The translations under genes and the position numbers were made by a program. Under the pieces are notes generated by a model. It saw nothing but the letters and a program-made list of their open reading frames with translations. It had not been told where the DNA came from and did no database searches. Of a stretch of 64,000 bases of DNA, positions 22,395 through 33,366 are shown in pieces (within the stretch, counting starts at the first letter, position 1; the number at the start of each line of letters is the position of its first letter). The stretch is from Craterostigma plantagineum (lineage: Eukaryota; Streptophyta; Magnoliopsida; Lamiales; Linderniaceae). The stretch lies in the NCBI GenBank assembly GCA_027422505.1, contig JAPQWV010000643.1, forward strand, positions 186,001 to 250,000, read 5' to 3'.

Positions 22395-23827
22395 TTTTCC
22401 TAAAGGTGAAGAAATGTTTAATAGCTGAACACAAATTAGGTTTATTGATTGACCAAAATTGCTGAAAAAAGAGGGGTGTCATACCATCGAGTCCAGAAGC
22501 TTTGTTAGGGTGCATGGAAAAGAGGGCCTTCTTTATCTCAATGTCATCAACCTGGCAGATCAGCTGCAAGTTAACTGCTTCTGTGATGGACCGAGGGATT
22601 CCATTTAAGCCTGTGGGTTGATTAGTTGGGGACGATGTGGAGAAAAGGTCTTGGTAATAATCTGAAATTTTTGAAGCAATCTCTTCTCTTGTAGAGCACT
22701 GCCCACCATTTCTTTTGACAAGATCTTCAATTGAGTTGATTTTTCTTCTAGAGATTGTTGAGGCATGAAAAAATCTGGTGTTCTTGTCTCCTTCGTGAAG
22801 CCATTGGATTCTTGATTTTTGTGCCCAGAACATTTCCTCCTGTTTATAAGCAGAATGGAGGTTTCCCCTAAGGTTTTTCCATCTCAATCCCTGCTTCCTT
22901 TCAATGCTCTAAGCTGATTCATTTCTTCTTTCAAGGCATGAATTTGATGTGCAGAATTCGATTTCCAACTCGAGTTCCATTTGAGTAGGTCCACCCTACA
23001 TGCTTTGATTTTGTTCAAGAGTTGGTACATAGGAGATCCAACCTGATGTGTGCTCCAAGCTGCAGTTATAATCTCACTTATGCCTTCCCTGCATATCCGC
23101 CTCTTGTCAAAGCAAAATCTCTTTTTCTTTATGAGCTGTTTGGGTTTCGAGTCAAGAATCAACATATCATAGTCAGAAGCTTGCCTAGTTTCATGGATCA
23201 GATTTGTATCCGAGAAATCAAGAATCCATTGTGGGAAAGTAAAGAATCTATCGAGTCTTTCTTCATCAAAACCTTCGCCTTCTCTATTATTTGCCCAAGT
23301 GAAAAGGGACGACGAACTTTACTTCCGCCATTTCCATATTAGCAATGAAGGAATTAAAAGCAGAAAAACTAGTCTCAGTTCGAACCCTGCCCCCACTTTT
23401 TTCACCCATATGTCTGATATCGTTAAAATCCCCTCCAATAAACCAGCATAGCCCCATTTAATCTTGGACTGTAGTAGATATGTTCATTCCTCACATGGGG
23501 ATCAGTGCTTGCATAAATGAAGATTGCCCAAAATTGAAGGATGGATTCTTTTGAGGTACACATCAGCTCCACACAGAAACTAGAACTATTGATCTCAAGG
23601 ACTTCGATGTTGCTGGACCAGCAGGTAAGTAAACCACCTCTAAAACCCTGAGGTTCAACACAATGCCAATGAATGAACTTCTTCAGTTGCCTACAAACCG
23701 TCTCAACAAAAGGCCTTTTCTTCTTTAATTCATTAACAAACATAAAATCTGGAAGGTGGAATCTGACTGATTCCTTTAGTTGGGAAATTGTAGAGGGGCA
23801 TCCCAAACCTCTTCCACACAGCAGCTC
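22387..23827 (-). pseudogene. LINE ORF2 endonuclease and linker
   Basis: ORF2 begins near 23,827 with GRGLGCPSTISQLKESVR, matching the N-terminal NCRGLG block of the APE-type endonuclease, and continues through PDFMFVNELKKK. Metal-ligand residues further on are not all visible. The linker follows, with WLHEGDKNTRFFHA and SGLDGMTPLFFQQFW leading into RT. Frames change near 23,165 and 22,887. The endonuclease part ends early at 23,423. Confidence 0.8.
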
Positions 23828-24253
23828 TCATTGATCAGGTTCGGCCCATTTTTGGCTGGCCACCTCCACCATGAGGTTTGTGTCATTTCCACAATCCTCC
23901 TTCGGTTTTTTGTTCTCTTTATTCTGCTCTTCTTCCAACTCTCTACTTTCGCCAGTTACTTTCCTCTTTCTATTTGTGTTTAGGAGGGGAGTTGTTGTGG
24001 GGTTTTGAATCAGTAGTGAATGCTTGCCAAGATTGGCTATTTTTTATTGAGTCTTGTTGATTTTCCTCCGGATTTGATTTCCTTGGCAATGTCTTTAAGT
24101 GGAGTGTTTTCAGTAGGTACATGTATAAGGTTATCCGATGGGGTTGATAGTTTTTTGCATGGAAGGTGATGGGTATGGGTCTCAGATTTTTGTTCTTGGG
24201 AATGAAAATCAGGTGTGTAAGAAGGTTCATGAGGAATTGTAATTGGGAAAGGC
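23828..24253 (-). pseudogene. LINE ORF1 C-terminal tail
   Basis: A minus-strand frame ends RKRKVTGESRELEEEQNKEN...KWAEPDQ at a TGA (23,828-23,830) and is followed in the same frame by ORF2. Charged, lysine-rich ORF1 tails placed directly before ORF2 are usual in plant L1 elements, where ORF1 binds RNA. A second frame covers 23,970-24,278 and crosses the 5' truncation point, so its first residues belong to the flank. Confidence 0.6.
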
Positions 24254-24269
24254 GAGAACCTTGAAAGTC

Positions 24270-25088
24270 GTATATCACTTTTGACGTATAAATTATCTAG
24301 TGGGTCTTAGTATACATAGAAGAAATGTTTATATCTAAGAAGGAATAAAAACTACCCAACAACTTTTCTTTTCTAATAAAAGGTGGGTCTGCTCGCTCAT
24401 TTGCGGGCCTAAAATGTCGTGGTCCAACCCCATCCCTTAACAACGCCGTTTTTGACAGCTCTACTAATACACATTCATATGACGGGGAGGAGATGAAGTG
24501 GGGCAACGCTCAAAATTCCATCCCATATGCTTGAATTGGTAAATATGGTGTTGCGTCACTATCTATCTACTCTACTACTACTTTTGTAATGAATAAGACT
24601 TCACAAACATGCGAATCTTTATGGTTATAAACTTTCGTAGGGAACTAAGAACTGAGATATTATTGGTTAGTGTCGGTGGTTAGATTTGTTGGAAAATTTC
24701 TTTTGTTAATCTTAGTGGAAGTTTGAGCGAATATAAGCATTTACTAGACTCTTCAATCATATACCATTTCTTCTTTTTCTCATCGTGAGATATCATCCGT
24801 GTATTTCGTATTCAAAACTCCGTGTAAATTCGGAAAAGCATCGAGTAAAGTCTCTGCTTCTAGTAAATGCGTTAATCGTCGTAGCTTCGGAATACAATGG
24901 TAGTACTATGTAAGCATCCTGGGTGAACCAATATCATTTTTAATGGCATATTGATAAACATTAGCTTCGACAATAACATCAGTTTTATAACTTGCCCATA
25001 CTGTCAATATATTATGTTACTTATATAAATATATTTAAAATGTAAGTATCAAGAAACTTAACTTTGCAAGTTAATATACTTCATTTAG
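24270..25088. other. AT-rich noncoding DNA
   Basis: No gene, repeat boundary or RNA gene was recognised. One short minus-strand frame at 24,297-24,506 has no family resemblance. Confidence 0.5.
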
Positions 25089-25096
25089 GACAGTTG

Positions 25097-25359
25097 CAGG
25101 GCCGTTTTTTTCTTTAGGGTGGCCCTGGGCCATCTGGCCCATATGTGCCATTAATAAAAAAATATATGGTCTTATCGATTCTTTTGGGGCCTTATACTAT
25201 AATAAATTTTGTTATTTAAGGCCCATATATGGTTTTATCAATTCTTTTTTGGGGCCTTATACTATAATAACTTTTGTTATTTGAGGCCCTATACTACATT
25301 GGGCCGGATTTGTGGCCCTGTGCTGTAGGTCTGCTTGCACGGGCCCAAATCCGGCCCTG
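25097..25359. mobile_element. 263-bp hAT-type MITE
   Basis: The termini CAGGGCCG and CGGCCCTG are exact inverted repeats. The element is flanked by an exact 8-bp duplication GACAGTTG (25,089-25,096 and 25,360-25,367), as hAT transposases produce. The interior holds two copies of a roughly 65-bp unit (ATATGGT...TTTTGGGGCCTTATACTATAATAA) at about 25,165-25,292. Confidence 0.9.
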
Positions 25360-25433
25360 GACAGTTGTATTATGCTGCATACACACGTGGATATGTTCTA
25401 AGGTAAGGAATCATCTAGGAAACTAACCATGGG

Positions 25434-25870
25434 GAGAGCGGTCAATTTGGCCCGTGGCCCGCGGGCTTGCGGGGACAGGCCGGGCCAACCCTCGGGGCGG
25501 CCCGCCCATTTTATTTATTATATATATTATATTGTATTTAAAATATAATAATGTTAATAAATATATAATTAAATTTATAGTTAATAATTCATTAATTAGA
25601 CCATTAGTAACTAAATATATATTAATAAATATATAATTATATGTTGGTTATTCATAATTTATTAATAAATACCTAATTAACTAAAAAATATAATAAATTA
25701 AAGTATAAAATTAAAAATTTAAAAACAAATAAAAAACTTTTAAGCGGGCGGACTGGGTTCCATATTTTCAGGCCCGCTACATGGCGGGCCAGCCCGCCCC
25801 GCCCCGCCGAGTGATGGGCTTTGGCGGGCGGCGGGCCAGCCCGCCCCGGCCTGGCCCATTAACAGCTCTA
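25434..25870. mobile_element. 437-bp hAT-type MITE with GC-rich ends
   Basis: The ends GAGAGCGGTCAATTTGGCC and, read inward from the right, TAGAGCTGTTAATGGGCC form imperfect inverted repeats. An exact 8-bp duplication ACCATGGG flanks it (25,426-25,433 and 25,871-25,878). GC-rich arms (GGCGGGCC blocks) enclose an AT-rich core with no coding capacity. It lies 58 bp beyond the duplication of the MITE at 25,097-25,359. Confidence 0.85.
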
Positions 25871-26038
25871 ACCATGGGTGTCAAATATAGATATGAATTG
25901 TGTTTATAATAATTATTACCAAAACGACAAAATCTAAAGGTGGTCATGGTCCACAACTCCACATATTTCTCATTTCCAGTCGTTTCGATTTCCACTTTAA
26001 ATTTACTTCTATTGTAATACATTGACAAGGTTTTATGG

Positions 26039-26091
26039 GGGAAATTTTAAAAAAGAGGAACGATTCTATTTGGTTTTAAAAAAAGAGGAAC
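26039..26091 (+). repeat. MULE left terminal inverted repeat
   Basis: It begins GGGAAATTTTAAAAAAGAGG and ends with a second AAAAAAAGAGGAAC. The internally repeated A-run plus GAGGAAC unit is shared with the right end. Confidence 0.9.
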
Positions 26092-26164
26092 GGGTTGTCA
26101 AATGACAGAAATACCCTTACTAAAAAACCGGTTAAGCAGCTAATCCGACTCATTAAAAGGGAAA

Positions 26165-26450
26165 AGTTATCCGAGTTTATTCGAGTGAACAGAAGACTCG
26201 ATTAAAATACTCGAATAACAGCTTATCAGATTTATTTAAAAGAAAAAACTATACAACTTTTATTCGAGTTAAAAGAGAAACTCGAATAGAAAACTCGAAT
26301 AATATTTCGAAGTGATAAATTAACTCGAATAACATTCAGAAAACTTAAACAAGAAAAGTAGCCATATTTGAGTAACTTACGAGGAACTTTTCGAGTAATA
26401 ACTCGAATAAAAAACTCGAATAAATTACTCGAATAAGGGGTATTTTATAA
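26165..26450. repeat. Left subterminal cluster of TTATTCGAG / CTCGAATAA motifs
   Basis: About ten copies of ACTCGAATA(A) or its complement occur in under 300 bases, in both orientations. The same motif is clustered under the right end and in the central spacer, and is rare outside the element. Binding by the transposase is inference. Confidence 0.8.
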
Positions 26451-26565
26451 AGCTCGGAAAGAAAATTAGCCACAAATCACTCGAAAACCTAATTCTCTCG
26501 CGATCTATCTTCGAACCAAAGCCCTAACTCAAAAAATCGTACACAAAACCAAGCATAATCATCAA

Positions 26566-28416
26566 TGACGAAAAAAAAACGAGTTCATCGGAGCCTTCCG
26601 CGCCTCAACGTAACCGGGTGGATGAGCAAATCGACGCCGGTAGAGCCACGGTGAGTTTTTTTGTCGAGTTTTGGGTTTTTGTTAAATCGAATTGGTCAAA
26701 CGTATTTCTTGATTAGATCTTTCGTTTCTAGCGTTAATCGATCGGTTTCGATGTTATATCGTTGGGCAGACGTCGTAATCGATCGGATTTTTGTGAAAAT
26801 CGTTTTCGCCGCTTTTCCGAGTAATTATTCGATTAATTGGGGTTCGAATAACTGTTTTGCGTATTCAAGTGACCTTGTACTCGAATAATTTACTCGAATA
26901 ACAGTGACTTTTCATTGTTTTTCATTTTTTTTTTGCATTTTCAGATCAATTTTCCGACGAAGTTGCCGGCGGAAAATTTCTACCATGCCATCCTCACTCT
27001 ACGCAATACATGCCGGTATGCGAACGCATCTGTACGCTTTTGACGAGGAGGAGATTGAGGAGATGGTCAGAAGGACTCAGTTCGGAAATCTATTGAAGGT
27101 GGCCCGAGACCACTACAACTCGAACATGATCCTCTGGTTTTGATTAGCCGGCAGGTGGAGGATATGCCGGAGTCGAAGGAGTTCTGGATGGTCATTCGTG
27201 GGAGACCATTAAGATTTTCATTGGTCGAGTATTGCCTACTCACGGGCCTCGACTGCGGCGCTAACGAGCCGGAGATACCGTCATCGAACGAGTTTGCGGC
27301 GAGGCATTGGCCTGGTATTAATCCTATTTTTTTATCATTTTGATTCTTTTTTTACTTCGATTTCAAAAACTAACGTTTGTTTTATGGCTCGTAGGCAAGC
27401 CCATTATATATTATGACGATTTGGAGAAGAAAGTCGCGGAATTGATTCGTGGCGCCGGTGGAAACTCGGGCGTGAATCCCGAGAAGTTGAAGATCGCGGC
27501 CCTTTTTTGTCGTCGGGGAGCTAGGGGAGCGGATGGTAAAGAAGGACTTGAAGGTGAAGGAGGATTGGCTCCGTCTGGTGGAGGACTTCGACCGCTTCAA
27601 CGAATATCCTTGGGGAAGGATATCATTCGAGGAGGTCGTTTATGGTCTGAACAAAGACCTCTTGGGGAAGCACATGGAGATGACATCGAAGGGAAAAATC
27701 AAAACAACTTCGATATCAGCGGCTTCGTCATGCCGCTTCAGGTAATTAGTTTTGTATTATTTAAGACATTATATTTATTTTTACTTATGTTTACTATCTT
27801 TTATCAGGTTCTGGCGTACGAGTGCTGGCCGAACGTCGGGCAGGATTTCGCCGTGAGAAAAGGCGGCGAAAGGCTCCTGATACCCCGGATGTGCCATTGG
27901 AAGACCACATTTTATGGCAAGAGCTCTGCTCCGGGATGGCAAGAGGTCGAGCGTGCATTCGGTGCCGTGAGGATGGATGTAAGTATATATATTTATTTAT
28001 TTATAATATGGATTTATTTAGATTGCGTTTTCTAAATTGTACAAATACACAGGACGTGCGGTGTTGCCTTACACCGACCGATGCTGAAGCCGATTCAAGG
28101 CACTTCCGCACAGTCGTCGGCTTTTGTGGCAGCAGGGATGATGCCGTAGCCCAGAGGATGGTGGAGCATCTTCTAAATGGGCTGCCGGTCTACTGCACCC
28201 AGCATCGGCTTGCTCCGTCTCCTCCTCGGCCGTCTCCTCCTCCGAGGCCGTCTCCTCCTCCGAGGCCGTGTCCTCCGAGGTCTTCTCCTCTGAGGCCGTC
28301 TCCTCCTCCTTTCGGCTCAATAATCGCCCATTTCGATAGAAGAATGGATAGGCTGGAAGGCGATGTACGGGATATGCGGGCGGAGATTAGGGAGCTACGC
28401 TCGATCGTGCTCCAAG
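26566..28416 (+). pseudogene. MULE-borne gene, N-terminal half with DUF1985-like domain
   Basis: This is the 5' half of the Ulp-type gene. A likely first exon (ATG at 26,566, donor GTGAG at 26,651) is followed after CAG at 26,944 by NFPTKLPAENFYHAI. The DUF1985-like core reads FGNLLKVARDHYNSNMILW, then RGRPLRFSLVEYCLLTGLDC. Later exons (27,395-27,741; 27,808-27,978; 28,053-28,416) give ISFEEVVYGLNKDLLGKH and VLAYECWPNVGQDFA, bounded by good GT/AG sites. One base seems lost near 27,139, and the frame also changes near 27,040. The domain's role is unknown; it accompanies Ulp1-like proteases in plant MULEs. Confidence 0.75.
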
Positions 28417-28493
28417 GTATGTCTTACTTAATGTTTATTTTATAAGATTATATTGATATTACGTAAATCCAACATATTACTCTAATTTTGTAG

Positions 28494-30169
28494 CCCTTGA
28501 GATCCTGACGCGACAATGGTGCTGGATATTACGAGGAGCTACGATCGGGACATGCCGCCTCCTTCGCCTCCTCATTCGCCGCCGATGTACGATATGGATA
28601 TAGATATGATGGAGGCCGCGGCCGTGGCGGCGGAGAGGGCGGTGGCGGAAGCGGCGGCGGCGGAGAGGGCGACGGATAGGGCGGCGGCGGAGAGGGCCGT
28701 GCGGAAGCGAAGGCGGCGGAGAGGGCCGCGGCGGAGAAGGCGGCGGCGGAAGCGGCCGCGGCGGAGAGGGCGGCGGCGAAAAAGGCGGCGGCGGAGAGGG
28801 CCGCGACGGAGAGGGCGGCGGCCGAGAGGCTGCGGCGGAGAGGGCCGCGGCGGAGAAGGCGGCGACGGAAGCGGCCGCGGCGGAGAGGGCGGCGGCGGAA
28901 AAGGCGGCGGCAGAAGGGGCCGCGGCGGAGAAGGCGGCAGCGGAGAGGGCGGCGACGGAGAGGGCCGCGGTGGAAAAGGCGGCGGCAGAAGGGGCCGCGG
29001 CGGAAGCGGCGGCGGCGGAGAAAGCCGACGCGGCGAAGAAGGCCGCCGCGGCGAAGAAAGCGGCGTGGGCGGGGGCGCAGATGGCCGCCGCGGCGAAGAA
29101 AGCGGCGGCCGAGGAGGCGGAGAGGGCCGCCGCGGCAAAGAGCAAAAAACGACCACGGGCTGAACGTGCGAAGAAGAAGTCGAAGCTGCTTTCGAGTCCG
29201 TATACGCCGACGCCCGATTCCACCCCTCGCGCTACAATACAACGCCGAGCGCAGATAGAGCTGATCATTGGTGAGAGGGTGAAGAATTGGGATGCCGTCG
29301 AGGTGGAGGTGGCAAGAATGGGCGAAAAGGATGGACGGGCAGGAATGCTCAACGCGTCGTTCGACAAGAAATTCTTTGCCGATCTGTCCACTCCGAAAGT
29401 GTGGATCTCGGACGAGGTATGTGTGTTTTTTGCTAAATATGTTCTAATTATTTCGTTTAATAACATTATATGCTATTATTGCAGCACGTCAACGAGGCAT
29501 TCAACGGGTTTATGGCGATGCAAGAAAAATGCGTGCATGAGGAGCGAATCGCGTACATGAACACGAATTTCGCACATGCAGTCAAGTATTAGTCCGCAAA
29601 ACCGCGACCGTGGGACATATCCTCGTTCGAGCAATTCGCCACGGGAGAGATCAATGCGACGTACGGCAACAAGCCGTCGCTTCACTGGAGCCAAGCGGAT
29701 GTGGCCGTCATCCCATTGGCGTTTAGAAGCCATTGGGTGCTCCTCGTCGCTCGGTTCAAGGAGAGGAACATCCTCGTTTTAGATTCCGACCGCAAAAGCG
29801 ATTTGGACTTGAGGTTCATGAAGCCGTTCCTCGACCCCTTGGCCGAAGTGATACCTCTTATGCTTCAACACGTAGGTGTGGAGCAAAATACCGTGGAGAA
29901 GTTTGCTTGGGTGCGGTGCCCCGAGTTCCCTCAACAAGTCCTCAGGTAATTTTCTTATTTTCTCACTTTCTTATTTTCTTATTTTCTTAAACCTGGAATT
30001 GTTCTATTTTTCGAGCAGCGGAGAGTGTGGTATATACATGCTTAGGGCGGCTATGTCTTTGTTGATCGGTAACAAAGATGATCTCTACACTTTGGACGAT
30101 TCTAAAATTGCGTCGTTTCGAAAGTTTTTGACGATATGTATTTTTTTAAACAATTGGGATGTTGTATGA
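28494..30169 (+). pseudogene. MULE-borne Ulp1-like (C48) cysteine protease, C-terminal half
   Basis: A low-complexity Ala/Glu/Arg linker leads to DSTPRATIQRRAQIELI, then an exon break (29,416/29,485) and the protease core. Catalytic residues are all visible: His in SHWVLLVARF (codon 29,731-29,733), Asp in NILVLDSD, Gln in CPEFPQQ, and Cys in GECGIYMLRAA after the last intron (codon 30,026-30,028). The family removes SUMO-like modifiers from proteins; activity here is unproven. A TAG at about 29,590 interrupts the frame where Trp is plausible, and the linker changes frame. It ends at 30,167-30,169. Confidence 0.85.
28616..29145 (+). repeat. GC-rich degenerate GCGGCGGAG-type block
   Basis: About 530 bases consist almost entirely of GCG, GAG, GCC and AAG triplets, G-rich on the plus strand, in otherwise AT-rich DNA. 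In the gene's frame it encodes Ala/Glu/Lys/Arg runs (AAAERAAAEKAAAE). All other frames are also open, giving spurious Gly/Arg or Pro/Arg proteins. Many G runs could form quadruplexes. Confidence 0.9.
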
Positions 30170-30289
30170 ACAGTTTTAGATATTTGCATAGATTTTGCAT
30201 TTGGAATTGTTCAGTTTTGGTTGGTTGAGTTGCTGTTCAGTGTGTTCAAGTTTCAATTGGTTCATTTCAGTTCTCACTGTTATTCGAGT

Positions 30290-31450
30290 CAAGTCAAAAG
30301 TTCGAATAATGTTATTTATACGAGTTTCGTATTCGATTGTTATTCGAGTTCTTACTCGAATAGGTTCAGATTTCCATTTTCGACTTTTTTATTGTTACGT
30401 TATTCGAGTATTTTATTCGAGCCAAATCGAGTACTTTACGTAACTCGAATAATTTAAAAATCCAAAATATTGTTTATATCATGATCATGAAATGTTAAAT
30501 GCGTCCTATCTAAGTAACAAAATATTTTAGAGATTCTTGATAAACTATGAAAAAAAATAATCATTTTGATATTTCTATACATGTTGACCAACGTGGATGA
30601 AATTTATATACTTAAGTCCTATCTACCAACGTATTCCATTGTATGTCATGCAACGATTTTTACAAAACATAGTTGATCTTCATCAAACGACTTATTAACA
30701 TCATGAAGGCCCTAAAACATCGAATATTGATATTTATACATCTAAGTTTCGAGATAATTAGAATTCAAAAATTTTGAAGATAACACTCGAATAGCAAGAT
30801 ATTATGCGAGTTTCGTATTCGATTATTTCTTAATTATTCGAGTTCTTGCGTTACTCGAATAGGTTCAGATTTCCATTTTCGACTTTTTTATTGTTACGTT
30901 ATTCGAGTATTTTATTCGAGCCAAATCGAGTACTTTACGTAACTCGAATAATTTAAAAATCCAAAATATTGTTTATATCATGATCATGAAATGTTAAATG
31001 CGTTTCCTATCTAAGTAATAAAATATTTTAGAGATTCTTGATAAGCTATGAAAAAAAATAATCATTTTGATATTTCTATACATGTTGACTGACGTGGATG
31101 TAATTTATATACTAAAGTCCTATCTACCAACGTATTCCATTGTATGTCATGCAACAATTTTTACAAAACATTGTTAATCTTCGTCAAACGACTTATTAAC
31201 ATCATGAAGGCCCTAAAACATCGAAATATTAATATTTATACATCTAAGTTTCGAGATAATTAGACTTCAAAAATTTTGAAAACACTCGAATAGCAAGATA
31301 TTATGCGAGTTTCGTACTCGATTATTTCTAAATTATTCGAGTTCTTGCGTTACTCGAATAGGTTCGGATTTTCATTTTCTACTTTTTTATTGTTACTTTA
31401 TTCGAGTAGGGTATTCGAATGTTATTCGAGCCTTGTTGTTTACTCGAATA
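30290..31450. repeat. About 499-bp tandem repeat between the convergent MULE genes
   Basis: The phrase ATTGTTACGTTATTCGAG recurs at 30,391, 30,890 and (variant) 31,389, so the period is 499 bases. The first full interval and the second are nearly identical throughout. The array has two full copies plus a partial third. Each copy carries several TTATTCGAG motifs. It lies between the 3' ends of the Ulp1-like gene and the transposase. Confidence 0.85.
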
Positions 31451-31571
31451 ACAGTGAAAAAGCAACAATCAAGTCAAACTCACATTATTCATCAATCTCA
31501 TACGACCTCATACATCAAACTCATACGACCTCATACATCTAACTCATAAAAACTCATACATCAAGATTTAC

Positions 31572-33366
31572 TTAATGTCTACGACCAAACTCACCGACGG
31601 ACGTAAACCTCTTTTCTTTTCTCCGACCACGCCTTGCTACGAACAGAGGCGGCAACACCAATTGATCCGAGGTATCCCACTCGGCTTGATCCGGAACCGG
31701 CGAAACTCGTCCGTGATAAGAAGACTGCCACGTTACGACAGAATAATATTCCGAACACAACGGGTAGAAAACTCATGTTCGCTCGTAGTCGCCGCGATTG
31801 CATGTGGACAAGGAATCCTGTCAATGTCGAATTGGCGGCACGTACAAGTCTTCAACCGCAAGTTAACAATGGCACGACCCCCCGGAGATCTGACATCGTA
31901 CTCATGCGGAGCGATTTCATGTACTTCGTACCCTTGACTTAGCTCATACCTCTCACGGAGCTTCCTTTCCACCGTCGGGGTAAACCGCGTGGTTGCTTAT
32001 CCAGATTGCTGTCTGTATCTAACAAACCAATCCGCCGTCATCCTCTGTATCGATCCCAAAAGCGCAATGATCGGTAGCTTTCTTTCTTCGCGGAGTCTTG
32101 CATTAATCGATTCCACCACATTCGTAGTCATGATGTTATAGCGAGACGTCGGAGAATAGGCTCGACTCCATCGTTCCTTAGTATCAGTCTTTAGCAAATA
32201 CGCGTATGCGGTGAGAAACCTATTCTCAAAATCACCATATTGTGAATCAAAGTCGCATTGCTTGTATATTTTAGCAATGTGTATGAACGTCTCGGTCGCA
32301 CCCTGCTTCTTACACCTGCCTTTCATATTTTGTGACTGGTGCCAAATACAATGACCGTGGTGCGCACGACTGTAGACGTCTGCAATGGCGGCTTTGATTG
32401 AAGCAGATCTGTCGGATACGATGACAAGATCGTCCTCGTTGGGTACGACTTGCAAGAGCTTGTTCAAGAACCACGACCAAGCTTCTATGCACTCGTTATT
32501 ATCAATTATGCCCCAAGCTAAAGGAAACTGATGGCGGTCGCCATCTTCCGCTGATGCAATGAGCAACGTACCCCCATACTTTCCTTTCAACCAAGTACCG
32601 TCTATGCAAACAACTTTCCTCATGTGACGGTATCCCGCAATACAAGCACCAAGGGATAAGAATGCATGCTTAAATCTCCGCTCGTCGTCCAGATATACTC
32701 TTGATATGGTTCCCGGATTCACTCTTCTCAACGTCGACAGGTACGACGGCAACAGCTTGTAACTCTCATCGGGGTCACCCTTCATTGCATTTTGTGCTAA
32801 AATGCCTCATTTCCATGCTTTGAAGTACGAAACTTCGATCCCAATATTTCTCATCATTGTTTGAATGAGTTTAGGGGCCGGTGTACTTGTTGAACCCTGA
32901 AAAGATTCAAGCAGTTTATCACTCACGGAGATTGACGATGCTTGAGCGAGACTTGCGTTCCGATTTGCAAGGTCGCACGTATGTGTGTTGCAATACGTAC
33001 GAATCGAGAATACGGATGTATCCTTAATCTTCGCTGTCCATATCCTCCAAGTACATCCATCCTCTTTGCATCTCACGCCATAGTACGATCGGGAAGATTT
33101 TATAGTCTTGACCTCAAAGCATGCCTCTATAGCAACTCTTTGGATCCTATTCTTGATGGCCTTCTTATCCTCGAATTCATCACCGACCTTCATGGTGGAA
33201 CCGTCGGTAAAAGAATACAGATCGCTAGGAATAGTTGCATTTTCCTCTTCCTCCTCCTCCTCCTCATCATCCCCGTCCGCATTTTCTCCGTTTACGCCAT
33301 CAAAATTGACGTGCACGTTCTGCCGTGATGCAACATTCTCATCACGGTCGTTCGCGTCATTGTGAC
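31572..33366 (-). pseudogene. MURA-type MULE transposase, central and C-terminal parts
   Basis: Read leftward from 33,366: an acidic linker, then the MuDR DNA-binding domain (FEDKKAIKNRIQRVAIEACF...YYGVRCKEDGCTWRI...HTC). The transposase domain follows, with catalytic Asp in VCIDGTWLKGKYGG (codon 32,600-32,602), Asp in IVSDRSASIKAAI, and ESINARLREERK. The SWIM finger CTCRQFDIDRIPCPH and a basic tail (LPPLFVARRGRRKEKR) end it. Breaks are an in-frame TGA at 32,807-32,809, an in-frame TAA at 31,997-31,999, and a one-base frame change near 31,775. The N-terminal part lies 14 kb away because of the nested retrotransposon. Confidence 0.93.

Larger units (their letters stand above)
20087..24253 (-). 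mobile_element. L1-type LINE, 5'-truncated, with 16-bp target duplication
   Basis: On the minus strand the order is ORF1 C-terminus, ORF2 endonuclease, RT, zf-RVT, 3' UTR and a short poly(A), seen as nine T's at 20,087-20,095. The flanks GAGAACCTCGAAAGTC (20,071-20,086) and GAGAACCTTGAAAGTC (24,254-24,269) match at 15 of 16 positions and define both ends. The only difference is CG versus TG, as expected from deamination of methylated CpG. Loss of most of ORF1 shows usual 5' truncation during target-primed reverse transcription. Confidence 0.9.

Noticed and set aside
28477..29466. Long open frames on the minus strand and extra plus-strand frames over the GC-rich block, encoding Pro/Arg/Ala-rich proteins
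   Set aside because: They are shadows of a triplet repeat that leaves all six frames open; no domains, and the real gene runs in the plus-strand Ala/Glu frame.
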